Source of the DNA: Roseiarcus sp963784805
GTDB taxonomy: Bacteria; Pseudomonadota; Alphaproteobacteria; Rhizobiales; Beijerinckiaceae
DNA: 64,000 nucleotides
NCBI GenBank assembly: GCA_963784805.1
Contig: CAWASR010000005.1
Location: 1-64,000, forward strand
Direction of reading: 5' to 3'
Positions 8,775 through 16,811 of this stretch are shown here, piece by piece. The first letter of the stretch is position 1; every line of letters starts with the position of its first letter. The translations under genes and the position numbers were made by a program. Below the pieces are notes generated by a model. That model worked only from the letters and a program-made list of their open reading frames with translations. It did not search any database and had not been told where the DNA came from.

Positions 8775-10098
8775 AAATTGCCGCCCGAGTGTCGGTAGCA
8801 GACGATATGTCCGGTTTAGGTAGCACATCAAATGTCCGCTTCTTCTGTTTCTGTTGTCCTGTGGACATGTGGGCGAGGCGAAGCGTCGTCCACATGTCCA
8901 CAGGCGGCGCGGGCTGAGCGGATTCAAGCTGCGCGCCGGGTCTGTGTAGTCGTCCCTTCTCGTCGTAGCGGCCGATGCAGCGCGGCCCGTGGAAGACGGC
9001 GTGGGAGCCGTCGGGGTAGACGTGGACCTTGACCCGCGCCTTGACGAAATGCGGCCGCATCGGACTTTCCGGGATCTGCAGTTTCAGCGTGCGGTAGGAG
9101 ACGCAATTGTCGTGGCCAACCTGCTGCTCTTCCTCGACGCACAGGATCTCGTCGAGGTCGACGCCGGGAATGGGCGTGAAGGCGGAGCCTTCGCCGGCCG
9201 CCGGGATCGCGAAGCGGGCGTTGTGGGCGGGCAGGTAAACCTCGGCAATGAAGGCGTTCGCCGCCTCGATATCGGTTAAGCCGGCGAGCGCGAGTTCGTT
9301 GACCAGACGATCCTGAAGCGTTGCGAACGCGCGCTCCGACCGGCCCCGCGCCTGTGGCGAATAGGCTCCGATGTGCTCAATCCCAAGCTGCTTGAGGGCC
9401 CGGCTGACCTGGGTCGGATGGCCGCGGTCGACTTCGCCGCCGGCTTTGGGCGTGTGAAAGTAATGCGTCCCGCGGTCGGTGTAGAGGCTCATCGGCAGGC
9501 CATGCTCGCCAAACACCTCTTTGAGCGTCTTGAAGGTCGAAGCCGTGCCCTCCTCCTCGACCAGGACCGCCGAGTAGATCGTCCCGGTCGCATCGTCCAT
9601 CGTCACGATGAGGTCGAGCGCAGGCTGGCCTGCGAGCGAGACGTGGCGCGAACCGTCCTGATGCAGCATCATGCCCGGCAGGGGTCGCCGCTCGCGCTTC
9701 CTCCGGTGCGCGCCTTTGCGCGGCGCCTTTCCGACAACGCCCTTCCACTGCAGATGCAGCTTCAACCAGGTGTAGCCCCAGCCGAAGCCGTGATCCTTCA
9801 CCAGATGCTCGTGAAAGTGCTTCACCGTGAAGCCCTGGTAGCGCTCGAGATAAAGCCGCTCCACCTCCTCGGCCCGGTCGATCGGAACCCGCTTGCCCGA
9901 CGCCTTGCCGAGCCTGCGGTGCAAGAGCCCGGCTTCGCCCTCCTCCTCGTACCGCCGCGTCCAGCGCCGGAACGTCCGTTCGCTCACCCCCAGCAACTCG
10001 GCCGCCTCTTCCTGATTGAGCTCCGCAAATTCCCAACGGTGCAGAAGGTTCAAAAACCTCGCCATGCGCACAGCCTCTTCGGCTTCCCTCCGGCGCAT
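8764..10098 (-). CDS. ISNCY family transposase (ISDol1-like)
   Basis: The 444-residue transposase has an N-terminal helix-turn-helix (LNQEEAAELLGVSERTFRRW, about residues 27-46), a basic linker (KGAHRRKRERRPLPG), and an integrase-type catalytic domain with MLHQDGSRH, LIVTMDDAT, SLYTDRGTHYFHT and SPQARGRSERAFATLQDRL. These features fit the ISNCY group with an rve-like DDE domain. The frame runs through the element's own inverted repeat and ends only in adjoining DNA: the last residues come from the target duplication and the IS1595 end. Without the IS1595 insertion it would have stopped shortly after the left junction. The catalytic core looks intact. Confidence 0.85.
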   Translation of the reverse strand: MRRREAEEAVRMARFLNLLHRWEFAELNQEEAAELLGVSERTFRRWTRRYEEEGEAGLLHRRLGKASGKRVPIDRAEEVERLYLERYQGFTVKHFHEHLVKDHGFGWGYTWLKLHLQWKGVVGKAPRKGAHRRKRERRPLPGMMLHQDGSRHVSLAGQPALDLIVTMDDATGTIYSAVLVEEEGTASTFKTLKEVFGEHGLPMSLYTDRGTHYFHTPKAGGEVDRGHPTQVSRALKQLGIEHIGAYSPQARGRSERAFATLQDRLVNELALAGLTDIEAANAFIAEVYLPAHNARFAIPAAGEGSAFTPIPGVDLDEILCVEEEQQVGHDNCVSYRTLKLQIPESPMRPHFVKARVKVHVYPDGSHAVFHGPRCIGRYDEKGRLHRPGAQLESAQPAPPVDMWTTLRLAHMSTGQQKQKKRTFDVLPKPDISSATDTRAAIWLL

Positions 10099-10176
10099 CC
10101 AAAACCCTCCAAAAGGCTTCGGATAACCGGACGGGTTGTGCGCTACCTAAACCGGACATATCGTCTGCTACCGACA
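8790..10176 (-). mobile_element. ISNCY-type insertion sequence with 16-bp target duplication
   Basis: The element is 1,387 bp long. Its ends are long inverted repeats: 8790-8824 and the complement of 10142-10176 both read TGTCGGTAGCAGACGATATG and onwards. The direct repeat GAAATTGCCGCCCGAG lies at 10177-10192 on the right. On the left the same 16 bases are split: G at 7669 and AAATTGCC at 7670-7677, then the IS1595 element with its duplicated AAATTGCC, then GCCCGAG to 8789. The element therefore inserted first and was hit later. It carries one transposase gene. Confidence 0.88.
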
Positions 10177-10192
10177 GAAATTGCCGCCCGAG

Positions 10193-10635
10193 CCTGCCAG
10201 GCCCGCGAACCGACCAAATGGCGAGCCTGAGCGTTTTTTCGTCCGGCTGCGTTTGGCCCATCCAGGATCAAATCTCGCCGCAGCAGAGGCCATGCCGGGC
10301 GCTCCGGACCCTTTCGCTGACGCTCGCGACGACCGCACCGTTTCCGCCTCAACGAAACATGCTCCAGGGCCAAAATCCAGCCTTCGTGCTTCCGCCAGTG
10401 ACCGTTTTGCGCCGGTGACCGCTTTGCAAAGGAGCGGACATTCCCGGACGGCGCGGCGAACGGGCAATATCGACTGGTCGCGATACGGAAGAAATGCGCC
10501 AGGACCGGTCGTCCCCGAATGACGCTGCGAATGCGCTAGTTCGAGCTAGGCGAATATTCGTCCCAAGCGAGAAAATGTCAGGATTCGCCGTGGAGGGGAC
10601 ATTGCAAGTCGCGCCCTGCGTCGCCTATTGGGGGA
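10193..10635. other. Intergenic stretch with degraded palindromic repeat
   Basis: I see no convincing gene here. At 10438-10450 (ACATTCCCGGACG) and 10510-10524 (CGTCCCCGAATGACG) there are two arms that are imperfect reverse complements. They resemble the better preserved palindrome at 16175-16282, so this may be a degraded copy of the same extragenic repeat. Confidence 0.4.
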
Positions 10636-11853
10636 TTAGGACGTTGACCTCGGCTTGATACCGATGACGTGCCAAACACCGGCCGTCCCCGCGCCTTTAA
10701 TCTTGACCGTGCCCTTGGCTTCACAGGCGAACTCATCAGAGATGAGCTCGTAAGTGCTGCGCGTCACCTGAATCTTGCCGGTTTCCCCGTGTAACTCCAT
10801 GCGGCTCGCCATGTTCACCGCGTCACCCCACAGATCATAATTGAATTTGTTGTGGCCGATGACGCCGGCGACGACCGGACCAGAGTTGACGCCGATCCGG
10901 ATCGAAAGCCGTTGTTCGCCAAAGCGCCGCGCCGACACGGCGCTCTGCATGTCGAGCGCAAGCCGAATGAGAGCCTTCGCGTGGTCCGCCCGCGGTTTCG
11001 GCACGCCGGCCGCAACCATATAGCAGTCTCCGATCGTCTTTATCTTTTCCAGGCCATACCCCTCAACGAGATCGTCGAAGCACTGGAACACCTCGTTGAG
11101 GAGATCAACCAGTCTCATGGGCGCCATGGTGGCGGAGAGAGTCGTGAATCCTGCAATGTCTGCGAATAGGATGCTTGCCGACTCGTGATGCGTGGCGATG
11201 GTGCGCTCGCCGGCTTTGAGAGCTTCCGAGATTTCCCTTGGAAGAATACTCAGCAGCAGCGTCTCCGAGCGCTCGTAGAAAAAATTCCTCTGCGCTACAA
11301 AATAGTAGAGGAGCGCGAACACGATCGCGATCACCATGCCGAGGTTGAGGGCGAAAAACCATGTGACGAACGCAGGTGAGAGGCGCGATGGCGCCAGGTA
11401 GGGTTCGAGCGCCGCGCCGCTGATCAGCAGCAGTAAAAACCCGACGACCCAGGCAATCGTTCGTCGCAGATCTTCGATCAGCAAAGCGACAAGCGGGCAC
11501 AGCGCGGCCCAGATAATGACGGCGCTCGATGGGCCGAAACCGCCCAGGCTCACCATGACGCCCCATGGCAAAAGCAGCGTCATCAGCAGCTGGGAAAAAC
11601 GGTAGGCGCGAAGATCGCGTGTCCGATTGAAGACCAGGGTGTTAATCGGCGTGATGATTGAGTAGGCGGCGGGGATGGACGCGGCAAGGGGCGCCCCGGC
11701 GGCAAGATAAATCAACGACCAGCCGATCGTCATTGGCATCGTTCCGATAGATACCAGCACAGCCAGACGTTTGCGCAGCCCTCTATCGGGGTTGTCCAAG
11801 GGGTCGCGGCCCACCGATCCGGCCCAGCCAATCAGCCGTTGGAAGGAACGCAT
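10636..11853 (-). CDS. Membrane-anchored class III adenylate cyclase
   Basis: The 405-residue protein has about six membrane segments (roughly residues 31-54, 56-75, 86-109, 111-126, 131-150 and 160-185) followed by a class III cyclase domain. Metal-binding Asp232 lies in SILFADIAGFT, the purine-specifying Lys in KIKTIGDCYM, and the second metal and transition-state residues in GVNSGPVVAGVIG and LWGDAVNMASRM. Lys with Asp fits ATP rather than GTP. The start at 11853 is preferred because the preceding small frame stops at 11856, two bases before this ATG, which suggests coupled translation. The signal it senses is unknown; cAMP would act through CRP-like or cNMP-binding proteins. Confidence 0.85.
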   Translation of the reverse strand: MRSFQRLIGWAGSVGRDPLDNPDRGLRKRLAVLVSIGTMPMTIGWSLIYLAAGAPLAASIPAAYSIITPINTLVFNRTRDLRAYRFSQLLMTLLLPWGVMVSLGGFGPSSAVIIWAALCPLVALLIEDLRRTIAWVVGFLLLLISGAALEPYLAPSRLSPAFVTWFFALNLGMVIAIVFALLYYFVAQRNFFYERSETLLLSILPREISEALKAGERTIATHHESASILFADIAGFTTLSATMAPMRLVDLLNEVFQCFDDLVEGYGLEKIKTIGDCYMVAAGVPKPRADHAKALIRLALDMQSAVSARRFGEQRLSIRIGVNSGPVVAGVIGHNKFNYDLWGDAVNMASRMELHGETGKIQVTRSTYELISDEFACEAKGTVKIKGAGTAGVWHVIGIKPRSTS

Positions 11854-11855
11854 GG

Positions 11856-12026
11856 TCAAGCGGCCGCCCGTCTCAAGCTCGGACCCGGAGCGGCGCCGAC
11901 CCATCGGCGCCAAACCATCCAGTTTAGCCGCCAAGTCGCGTAGGCCGCCTCGACAAACACCGCGATAAGCCAGTAAAATACGGGGACACGGGCGTCCCAC
12001 ACAAGAACACGTCGGGCGTCGCTCAT
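11856..12026 (-). pseudogene. Truncated cytochrome b561-like N-terminus
   Basis: A 56-residue frame begins MSDARRVLVWDARVPVFYWL. This matches the first helix signature of cytochrome b561 / Ni-Fe hydrogenase cytochrome b proteins (VWD-x-x-x-x-x-FHWLL), and AAYATWRLNWM fits the loop after helix 1. The canonical His of FHW is Tyr here, and homology ends after about 40 residues. The frame stops two bases before the adenylate cyclase start. It is either a relic of a lost cytochrome b or a small membrane peptide retained as a leader for cyclase translation. Confidence 0.5.
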
Positions 12027-12226
12027 GCGTTTTCCATCGTCGTTCATATTAGCAGCGATATGAAAGAGCGCTCATAGATCGCTCGCGGTGAAAGCGCTTC
12101 ACCGTCCGATCGCCGTACGACTGTGAACCAGGCAGGAAAGCACATTTTTAGAGGAAGTTCTTCCGTCGAGACTGGAGCCGATCCCGGTAAAAGAGCAGCA
12201 AGAATTGTCTGCGTAGCCGCAACACT

Positions 12227-12652
12227 TCAATGAATCATCGCCGCCGCGGCGGCGGCGGCCATGGCGAACATGCAGGCCAGCTGAATCGAAAACAGGGTGA
12301 AGCGGACGCTCACGACGGCGTTGGTCTGACGCAGCGTGACGTGAACCAATGTCTGTCCGATCCGCGCGGCCAGCATGGCCTCGGAGAGCCCGTCCATGAG
12401 AGGGCTTTGCAACCCGACGACCGTCAGCGCCACGACAATCGCTCCATAGACCGGCAGATTCTCGACGCAATTCATGTGCGCCCGCGTGACGCGTTGATAC
12501 CAATCTGCGCCCTGCGACGCGTCGGCTCGCCAGCCGGCGACCGAGGCGCGCCCGGAAAGAATGAGCGCCCAGCGGTAGCCACCGACGCCGATCGTCAGAA
12601 CGATCAGCGTCCACGACGCGAATCCCAGGAGAACCAGGACAGGGATGTTCAT
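12227..12652 (-). CDS. MAPEG family membrane protein
   Basis: The 141-residue protein has four hydrophobic helices and the family pattern RVTRAHMNCVENLPVYGAIV (about residues 61-80), followed by AARIGQTLVHVTLRQTNAVV. MAPEG proteins act on glutathione or eicosanoid-type substrates in eukaryotes; the bacterial members are mostly uncharacterised. GGGGAGG lies about six bases upstream of the ATG at 12652, which fixes the start. It is the last gene of a probable minus-strand group with the flavin monooxygenase and OsmC, suggesting a role in redox or electrophile stress. The C-terminal tail is an Ala run. The stretch 12048-12226 shows no gene. Confidence 0.85.
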   Translation of the reverse strand: MNIPVLVLLGFASWTLIVLTIGVGGYRWALILSGRASVAGWRADASQGADWYQRVTRAHMNCVENLPVYGAIVVALTVVGLQSPLMDGLSEAMLAARIGQTLVHVTLRQTNAVVSVRFTLFSIQLACMFAMAAAAAAAMIH

Positions 12653-12722
12653 CGGAATCCTCCCCATCGGCAAACGCGGGCGGTCGACAGAGCGTCCTCC
12701 CACGACCGAACCGCCGGCCGCC

Positions 12723-13970
12723 TCAAGCAGCCTCTTTCATGGATTGGCCGAGGCCAGCTTTCACAATCGGCGCCAGGTCTTCCGCGTCGAGTCCGCAGCC
12801 GTCGATGAACGACGATCGCCGGCGGCGCAGGAAAGTGAGCCCGATCAGGTATAGGCCGGGCAGCGGCGTCACGCCACCACGGTGGACGATCTCGCCGCGC
12901 TGATCGAGGACGGGCGCCTTGAGCCACGGATAGCGGCGGACGTAGCCGGTCGCCCAAACGACCGACCGGAAGTTCTCTTTCCGAAGATCGAGCGTCAGCC
13001 GCGCCACCGTCGACCAGAATGGGAATCCGCCCGCGGGGTCGGCAACCGGCGCCTCGAGTCCAAGATCGCCGATGTGTCCGTCGATCCGGTCGAGAATGCG
13101 CAGCATGCGCTTATGCGAGGCCTTCGTCGTCCGATCGAGGTCGTCGGCGAACTCGGCTTTTGCGCCGTCGATGGCGACGAGCCTGCCCGCGAGCCGCACG
13201 CCCAACCGGGTCAGAACGCCGAGGTCGAGGTCGCGGTGGTCGGGACGGCCGACCAGTTGCAGCGACGGCTGGCGGCGAGCGGCGTCAAGATTGCCTCCCT
13301 CGAGGGCCGGATCGTCGAGAATGCCGGCCGTCTCCATCCAGGCGTAGATGTCCCGTCCGCGATAGCGCCGGGGCGCCCGCGTGTGATCTCCGACGGAGAG
13401 CGTCACCGGCCGCCCTGAGGCATGGACTCCTCGGCGAGCTGAGCGCCAGTCGACGAGGCGCCAACCACAAGCACGCCGCCGTCCGGAAGCTGCGCCGGCT
13501 CCCAGTAGTGCGTCGGCGACACCTGGAGAATCGATGTCGCGAGCGCCTGGGCCATCGCTGGACGGAACGGCGTCATCGCTGGCGCCCGTCGCAACGACGA
13601 CGGCCTGCGAGCGCCATTCTCCGGCGGTGGTCGAGACGCGGTATCCGCCGGCCGTCGGTTCGACTTCCGTCACTTCGACGCCGCTCATGACGGGCGAGGC
13701 GATCGTCTGCGCATGAAGCTCGAGATAGGCGGCGAACGCGCCGGCCGGCATGAAGGCGTCAGGATCACTCCCATCATACGGCAAGCCGGGAAGAACGCTC
13801 ATCGCATTGGTCGTCAGCAGGTGCAGCGAGCGCCAGCGCTCCGAATGCCACCGCTCGGCGATCCGCCCGCGCTCCAGCACGACGTGGTCGACGCCGCGCA
13901 ATGCGAGGCTTCGGCTCATGGCGAGGCCAGCCTGGCCGCCGCCGACGATGATAACGTCAGTCTTGCGCAT
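12723..13970 (-). pseudogene. Flavin-containing monooxygenase-like oxidoreductase with a frame-shifted central segment
   Basis: The 415-codon frame has FMO/TrkA-type features: the FAD motif DVIIVGGGQAGLAMSRSLAL, WRSLHLLTTNAMSVLPGLPY, VVVATGAS, and the C-terminal SVVWATGYVRRYPWLK and PGLYLIGL. Between about 13568 and 13428 the residues are nonsense for the family, while the expected segment (FRPAMAQALATSILQVSPTH..., then VLVVGASSTGAQLAEE) is intact in a neighbouring frame. One base is missing near 13428 (GAGGAG followed by TCCAT) and a compensating change lies near 13568. The product as written would lack the NADPH Rossmann motif. GGAGGG lies upstream of ATG 13970. Paired assembly errors or true decay are both possible. 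Confidence 0.8.
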
Positions 13971-14036
13971 GATGTCGTATCCCTCCGTTGGAGTCTGCGC
14001 TGAGCCGCAGAACCGAGGCCCTGCGGCCAGGCGAGT

Positions 14037-14639
14037 TCAGGTGATTGCCGCCGTCTTGACAGTGACCAAGACCGGGACTCCGTTGCTGAGGATGTCGAAG
14101 ACGGCCGACCGGGCCTTCGACTGCATGACGATTTTCTCGAGCTGTTCCGGACTCGCGTCGCCATCGATCTCAAAGGAAACCTTGATGCCCTGGTAGCCGT
14201 TGCGGACCTCGCCGGAGAGTCCGAGGACGCCGCGCAGATCGATGTCGCCCTCGACCGTCGACTCGACCCTGTTGAGTTTGATGCCCCGCGCAGCCGCGAT
14301 GGTGCCGATGCCGGCGGTTAGACACGAGGCCAGCGCATGGAGAACCCACTCCACCGGCGAAGGTGCAGCGTCGGCGCCGGTCAGGACGGCCGGATGGTCG
14401 CCCTCAGCGGTATAGGGAGCAATGTGCGTATGTTCGCCGCCCGCGCCGAAAAAGCCGTGCATCGTACTCTCGCTGTGCGTGCCTGATAGCCAGCGGCTCT
14501 TGGCGCGGAACTGAAACTTGGCGAGTTCCGGCTGCGCGCCGACGGCGTTGATCGTGGCGAACAGCGCCGGCGTATCGACGCCATTCATCGGAACCGGAGT
14601 GCGCTTGGCCTCCTTGGTGACTGTCATCATTGCGGACAT
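14037..14639 (-). CDS. OsmC family protein
   Basis: The 200-residue protein has the OsmC/Ohr fold. Landmarks are SPVEWVLHALASCLTAGIGT, which contains the redox Cys, a preceding GADAAP turn, and a C-terminal second helix SPEQLEKIVMQSKARSAVFDIL. Ohr-type enzymes need a second Cys in that helix (VxxC); here the position reads SAVFD, so classical dithiol peroxidase chemistry is unlikely. GAGGAGA lies seven bases upstream of ATG 14639, which is preferred to the ATG at 14654 inside that ribosome binding site. It probably leads a group with the monooxygenase and MAPEG genes, divergent from the AraC regulator. Confidence 0.88.
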   Translation of the reverse strand: MSAMMTVTKEAKRTPVPMNGVDTPALFATINAVGAQPELAKFQFRAKSRWLSGTHSESTMHGFFGAGGEHTHIAPYTAEGDHPAVLTGADAAPSPVEWVLHALASCLTAGIGTIAAARGIKLNRVESTVEGDIDLRGVLGLSGEVRNGYQGIKVSFEIDGDASPEQLEKIVMQSKARSAVFDILSNGVPVLVTVKTAAIT

Positions 14640-14834
14640 ATTCTTTCTCCTCATTTGAGCGTAGGGTTCGGTTTGGGGCCGCTGGTCCTGCGGCCCGGTC
14701 CCTTAGCCATCGACGGCGCCACACTTGCCGTGGCCCGCCTGACACTGAACCTGTACGCTCACTCGAGGTTGGTTCGAATGATCGCGCAACCGGGTCATCT
14801 GACCGTTCGTCCAAATCCGACGACCGCCGTTTCG

Positions 14835-15797
14835 ATGGATCCGCTGTCCGACCTGCTGCGCGCGGTTCGGCTCACGGGAAGCGTGTTTCTATCCGGCCAC
14901 TTCACCGCCCCTTGGTGCATCAGCGTCGAGATCACGGCTGACGAATGCGCGCGTCACTTGGCGGGACTTCCGGCCCAGATCATCGGCTATCACGTCGTCG
15001 TCGAGGGCAGGATGCTCGTTGGCGTGGACAGGGAGCCCCCGGTTGAAGTCGGCGCCGGAGAGATCGTGCTCTTCCCGCAGAATGATCCTCACACTCTGGC
15101 CGACCGGCGCGGAGTCCGACCGATTAGCGCGAGCGAGCTCATTCAGCGGTCCACCGACGGCGGCCTATCCCGGATGGTTCATGGCGGAGGCGGCGTCGCG
15201 ACGCGGATCGTGTGCGGATTTCTTGCGAGCGAGGACTCTACAACCCGCTCTTCTCAACGCTGCCCAAGGCGCTCAAGATCGACGTGCGCGGGGGCGCCTC
15301 GCGCGAATGGATCGAGGCCTCCGTTCGGTTTGCGGCGAACGAACTCGCAGAAGGCAGGTTGGCCTCTTCGAGCGTTCTAACTCGGCTTTCCGAAGTCGCT
15401 GTTGACCGAGGCGGTCCGTCAGTACGCCTCGACCCTCGTCGAGGAGAAGGTCGGCTGGCTCAAGGGCTTCAAAGACCCGCATATCGGCCGGGCTCTGGCC
15501 TTGATCCATCACAAGCTTGACGCCCCATGGACATCGGAAGAGCTCGCGCGCGAAGTTGCCCTATCGCGTAGCGCCTTCGTGGAGCGCTTCACAACGCTCA
15601 TCGGCATGCCGCCGATCCGATATCTCACCATCTGGCGGCTTCAGACTGCGAAGCTCAACTTGCGAGAGACCCGCAAGACAATCGCGCAGCTCGCCTACTC
15701 GGTCGGGTATGAATTGGAGGAAGCGTTCAGCCGAGCGTTCAAGCGCGAATTTGGAGCGCCCCCCGGCAGGTGGAGAGAACTGCAAGCGTCGGAGTGA
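14835..15797 (+). pseudogene. AraC family transcriptional regulator (cupin_6 type), two frameshifts
   Basis: The start MDPLSDLLRAVRLTGSVFL at 14835 and the cupin part (GYHVVVEGRMLVGV, VEVGAGEIVLFPQNDPHTLA) match AraC regulators with a Cupin_6 sensor. After CGFLA near 15225 the expected sequence continues in a second frame (CERGLYNPLFSTLPKALKID to VLTRLSEV), and near 15400 it moves to a third frame (LLTEAVRQYASTLVEEKVGW onwards). The last part holds the double HTH: WTSEELAREVALSRSAFVERF and KTIAQLAYSVGYELEEAFSRAFKREFGAPPGRWR. All domains survive at sequence level but the frame is broken twice. It is divergent from osmC and was presumably its regulator. Confidence 0.85.
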
Positions 15798-16409
15798 CGC
15801 GAGGTAAGTGTTTTCTTGAGCGGGTGATCACCGACGACCGGGCTCTCGCTTGGCGGCCTCAAATGATCTCCACGACGTGGCGGCGCCTTGGCCGAGGTCC
15901 GCTCAGGGCGGAATTTGCCGTTGCACGTCGACCATCGGACGGCGGAAATCCTCGACGTCCACTCGCGATCTGCTATGTCAGCTAAACGTCGATTCGCGAC
16001 GTTCCATCGTTCCCGGCGCGTATCCGCCCGGGGGCGATGTCGTTGAAAAATCGAAACGTAGGCCATCGCGAAAATCCAGATTTCGCGCGGCGAACCTATC
16101 GACGCAAAGAGACTTCAACAATCCGGTCGAGTTTGGAGCGTAGTCCTCCGTTTCCAATGATTGACGCCGATATTGTCATTCCCGGCGGGCCAACGCCCCG
16201 ACCCGGGATTTGAGGAGCGCCCCCGCCGAGCCCGGTCGCAGCTCTGGATTCCCGGTCGCCGCTTGGCGGCGCCGGGAATGACGACGAGGCAATTCAATTA
16301 GGCGGAAACCGTATGACGCCTGCTTGACGGCTATGACGAGAATGGCCGTCGCGCGAGGGCGGGCGCTCGGGCGCAGAAGCCGCCTTCGATCGGGCGGCAA
16401 GCGCCAGCC
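15798..16409. other. Intergenic stretch without recognisable gene
   Basis: Between the AraC relic and mutT I find no supported gene. The only structure is the palindromic repeat at 16175-16282. Short open frames here have no family likeness and no ribosome binding site. Confidence 0.6.
16175..16282. repeat. Extragenic palindromic repeat
   Basis: GTCATTCCCGGCG at 16175-16187 and CGCCGGGAATGAC at 16270-16282 are perfect reverse complements bounding a 108-bp element with internal GC-rich dyads. Such ATTCCCGG-ended palindromes are common extragenic repeats in alphaproteobacteria. A degraded relative lies at 10438-10524. Confidence 0.75.
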
Positions 16410-16811
16410 TCACCCCAGCAACTCCACCAGGTGGGGGATCAGCGGCGCGTCGGCGGGCGGCATCGGAAAGGCGCGCAGGTCCTTTGGGCGGACCCATTTT
16501 AGAATCTGGCCGTCAAGCGGGCGCACGAAGCCTGCCCATTTGCGGCAGACGTAGAGCGGCATCAGAAGGTGGAAGTCTTCATAAGTATGGCTCGCGAAAG
16601 TGAGCGGCGCGAGGCAGGCGGCCTTCACTTCGATGCCGAGCTCTTCGCGCAACTCGCGGATCAGCGCGTCCTCCGGCCGCTCGCTCGGGTCGATTTTGCC
16701 GCCGGGAAATTCCCACAGGCCCTCGAGCGGCTTGCCTTTGGGCCTCTGGGCGAGAAGCACGCGGCCGTCGACGTCGACGAGGGCCGCGGCCACGACCAGC
16801 AGCAGCTTCAC
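16410..16811 (-). CDS. mutT: (Deoxy)nucleoside triphosphate pyrophosphohydrolase, MutT type
   Basis: The 133-residue Nudix hydrolase has the Nudix box GGKIDPSERPEDALIRELREELGI (G-x5-E-x7-REVREEXGI type) at about residues 35-58. MutT removes 8-oxo-dGTP from the nucleotide pool. The start is GTG at 16811, overlapping the argJ stop as GTGA, so translation is coupled to argJ. The sequence begins VKLLLVVAAALVDVDGRVLL. Length and the C-terminal WVRPKDLRAFPMPPADAPLI fit the family. Confidence 0.9.
   Translation of the reverse strand: MKLLLVVAAALVDVDGRVLLAQRPKGKPLEGLWEFPGGKIDPSERPEDALIRELREELGIEVKAACLAPLTFASHTYEDFHLLMPLYVCRKWAGFVRPLDGQILKWVRPKDLRAFPMPPADAPLIPHLVELLG

Noticed and set aside
10168..10522. 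Overlapping small frames on both strands after the ISNCY element
   Set aside because: They have no ribosome binding site or family likeness, and several start within the IS terminus.
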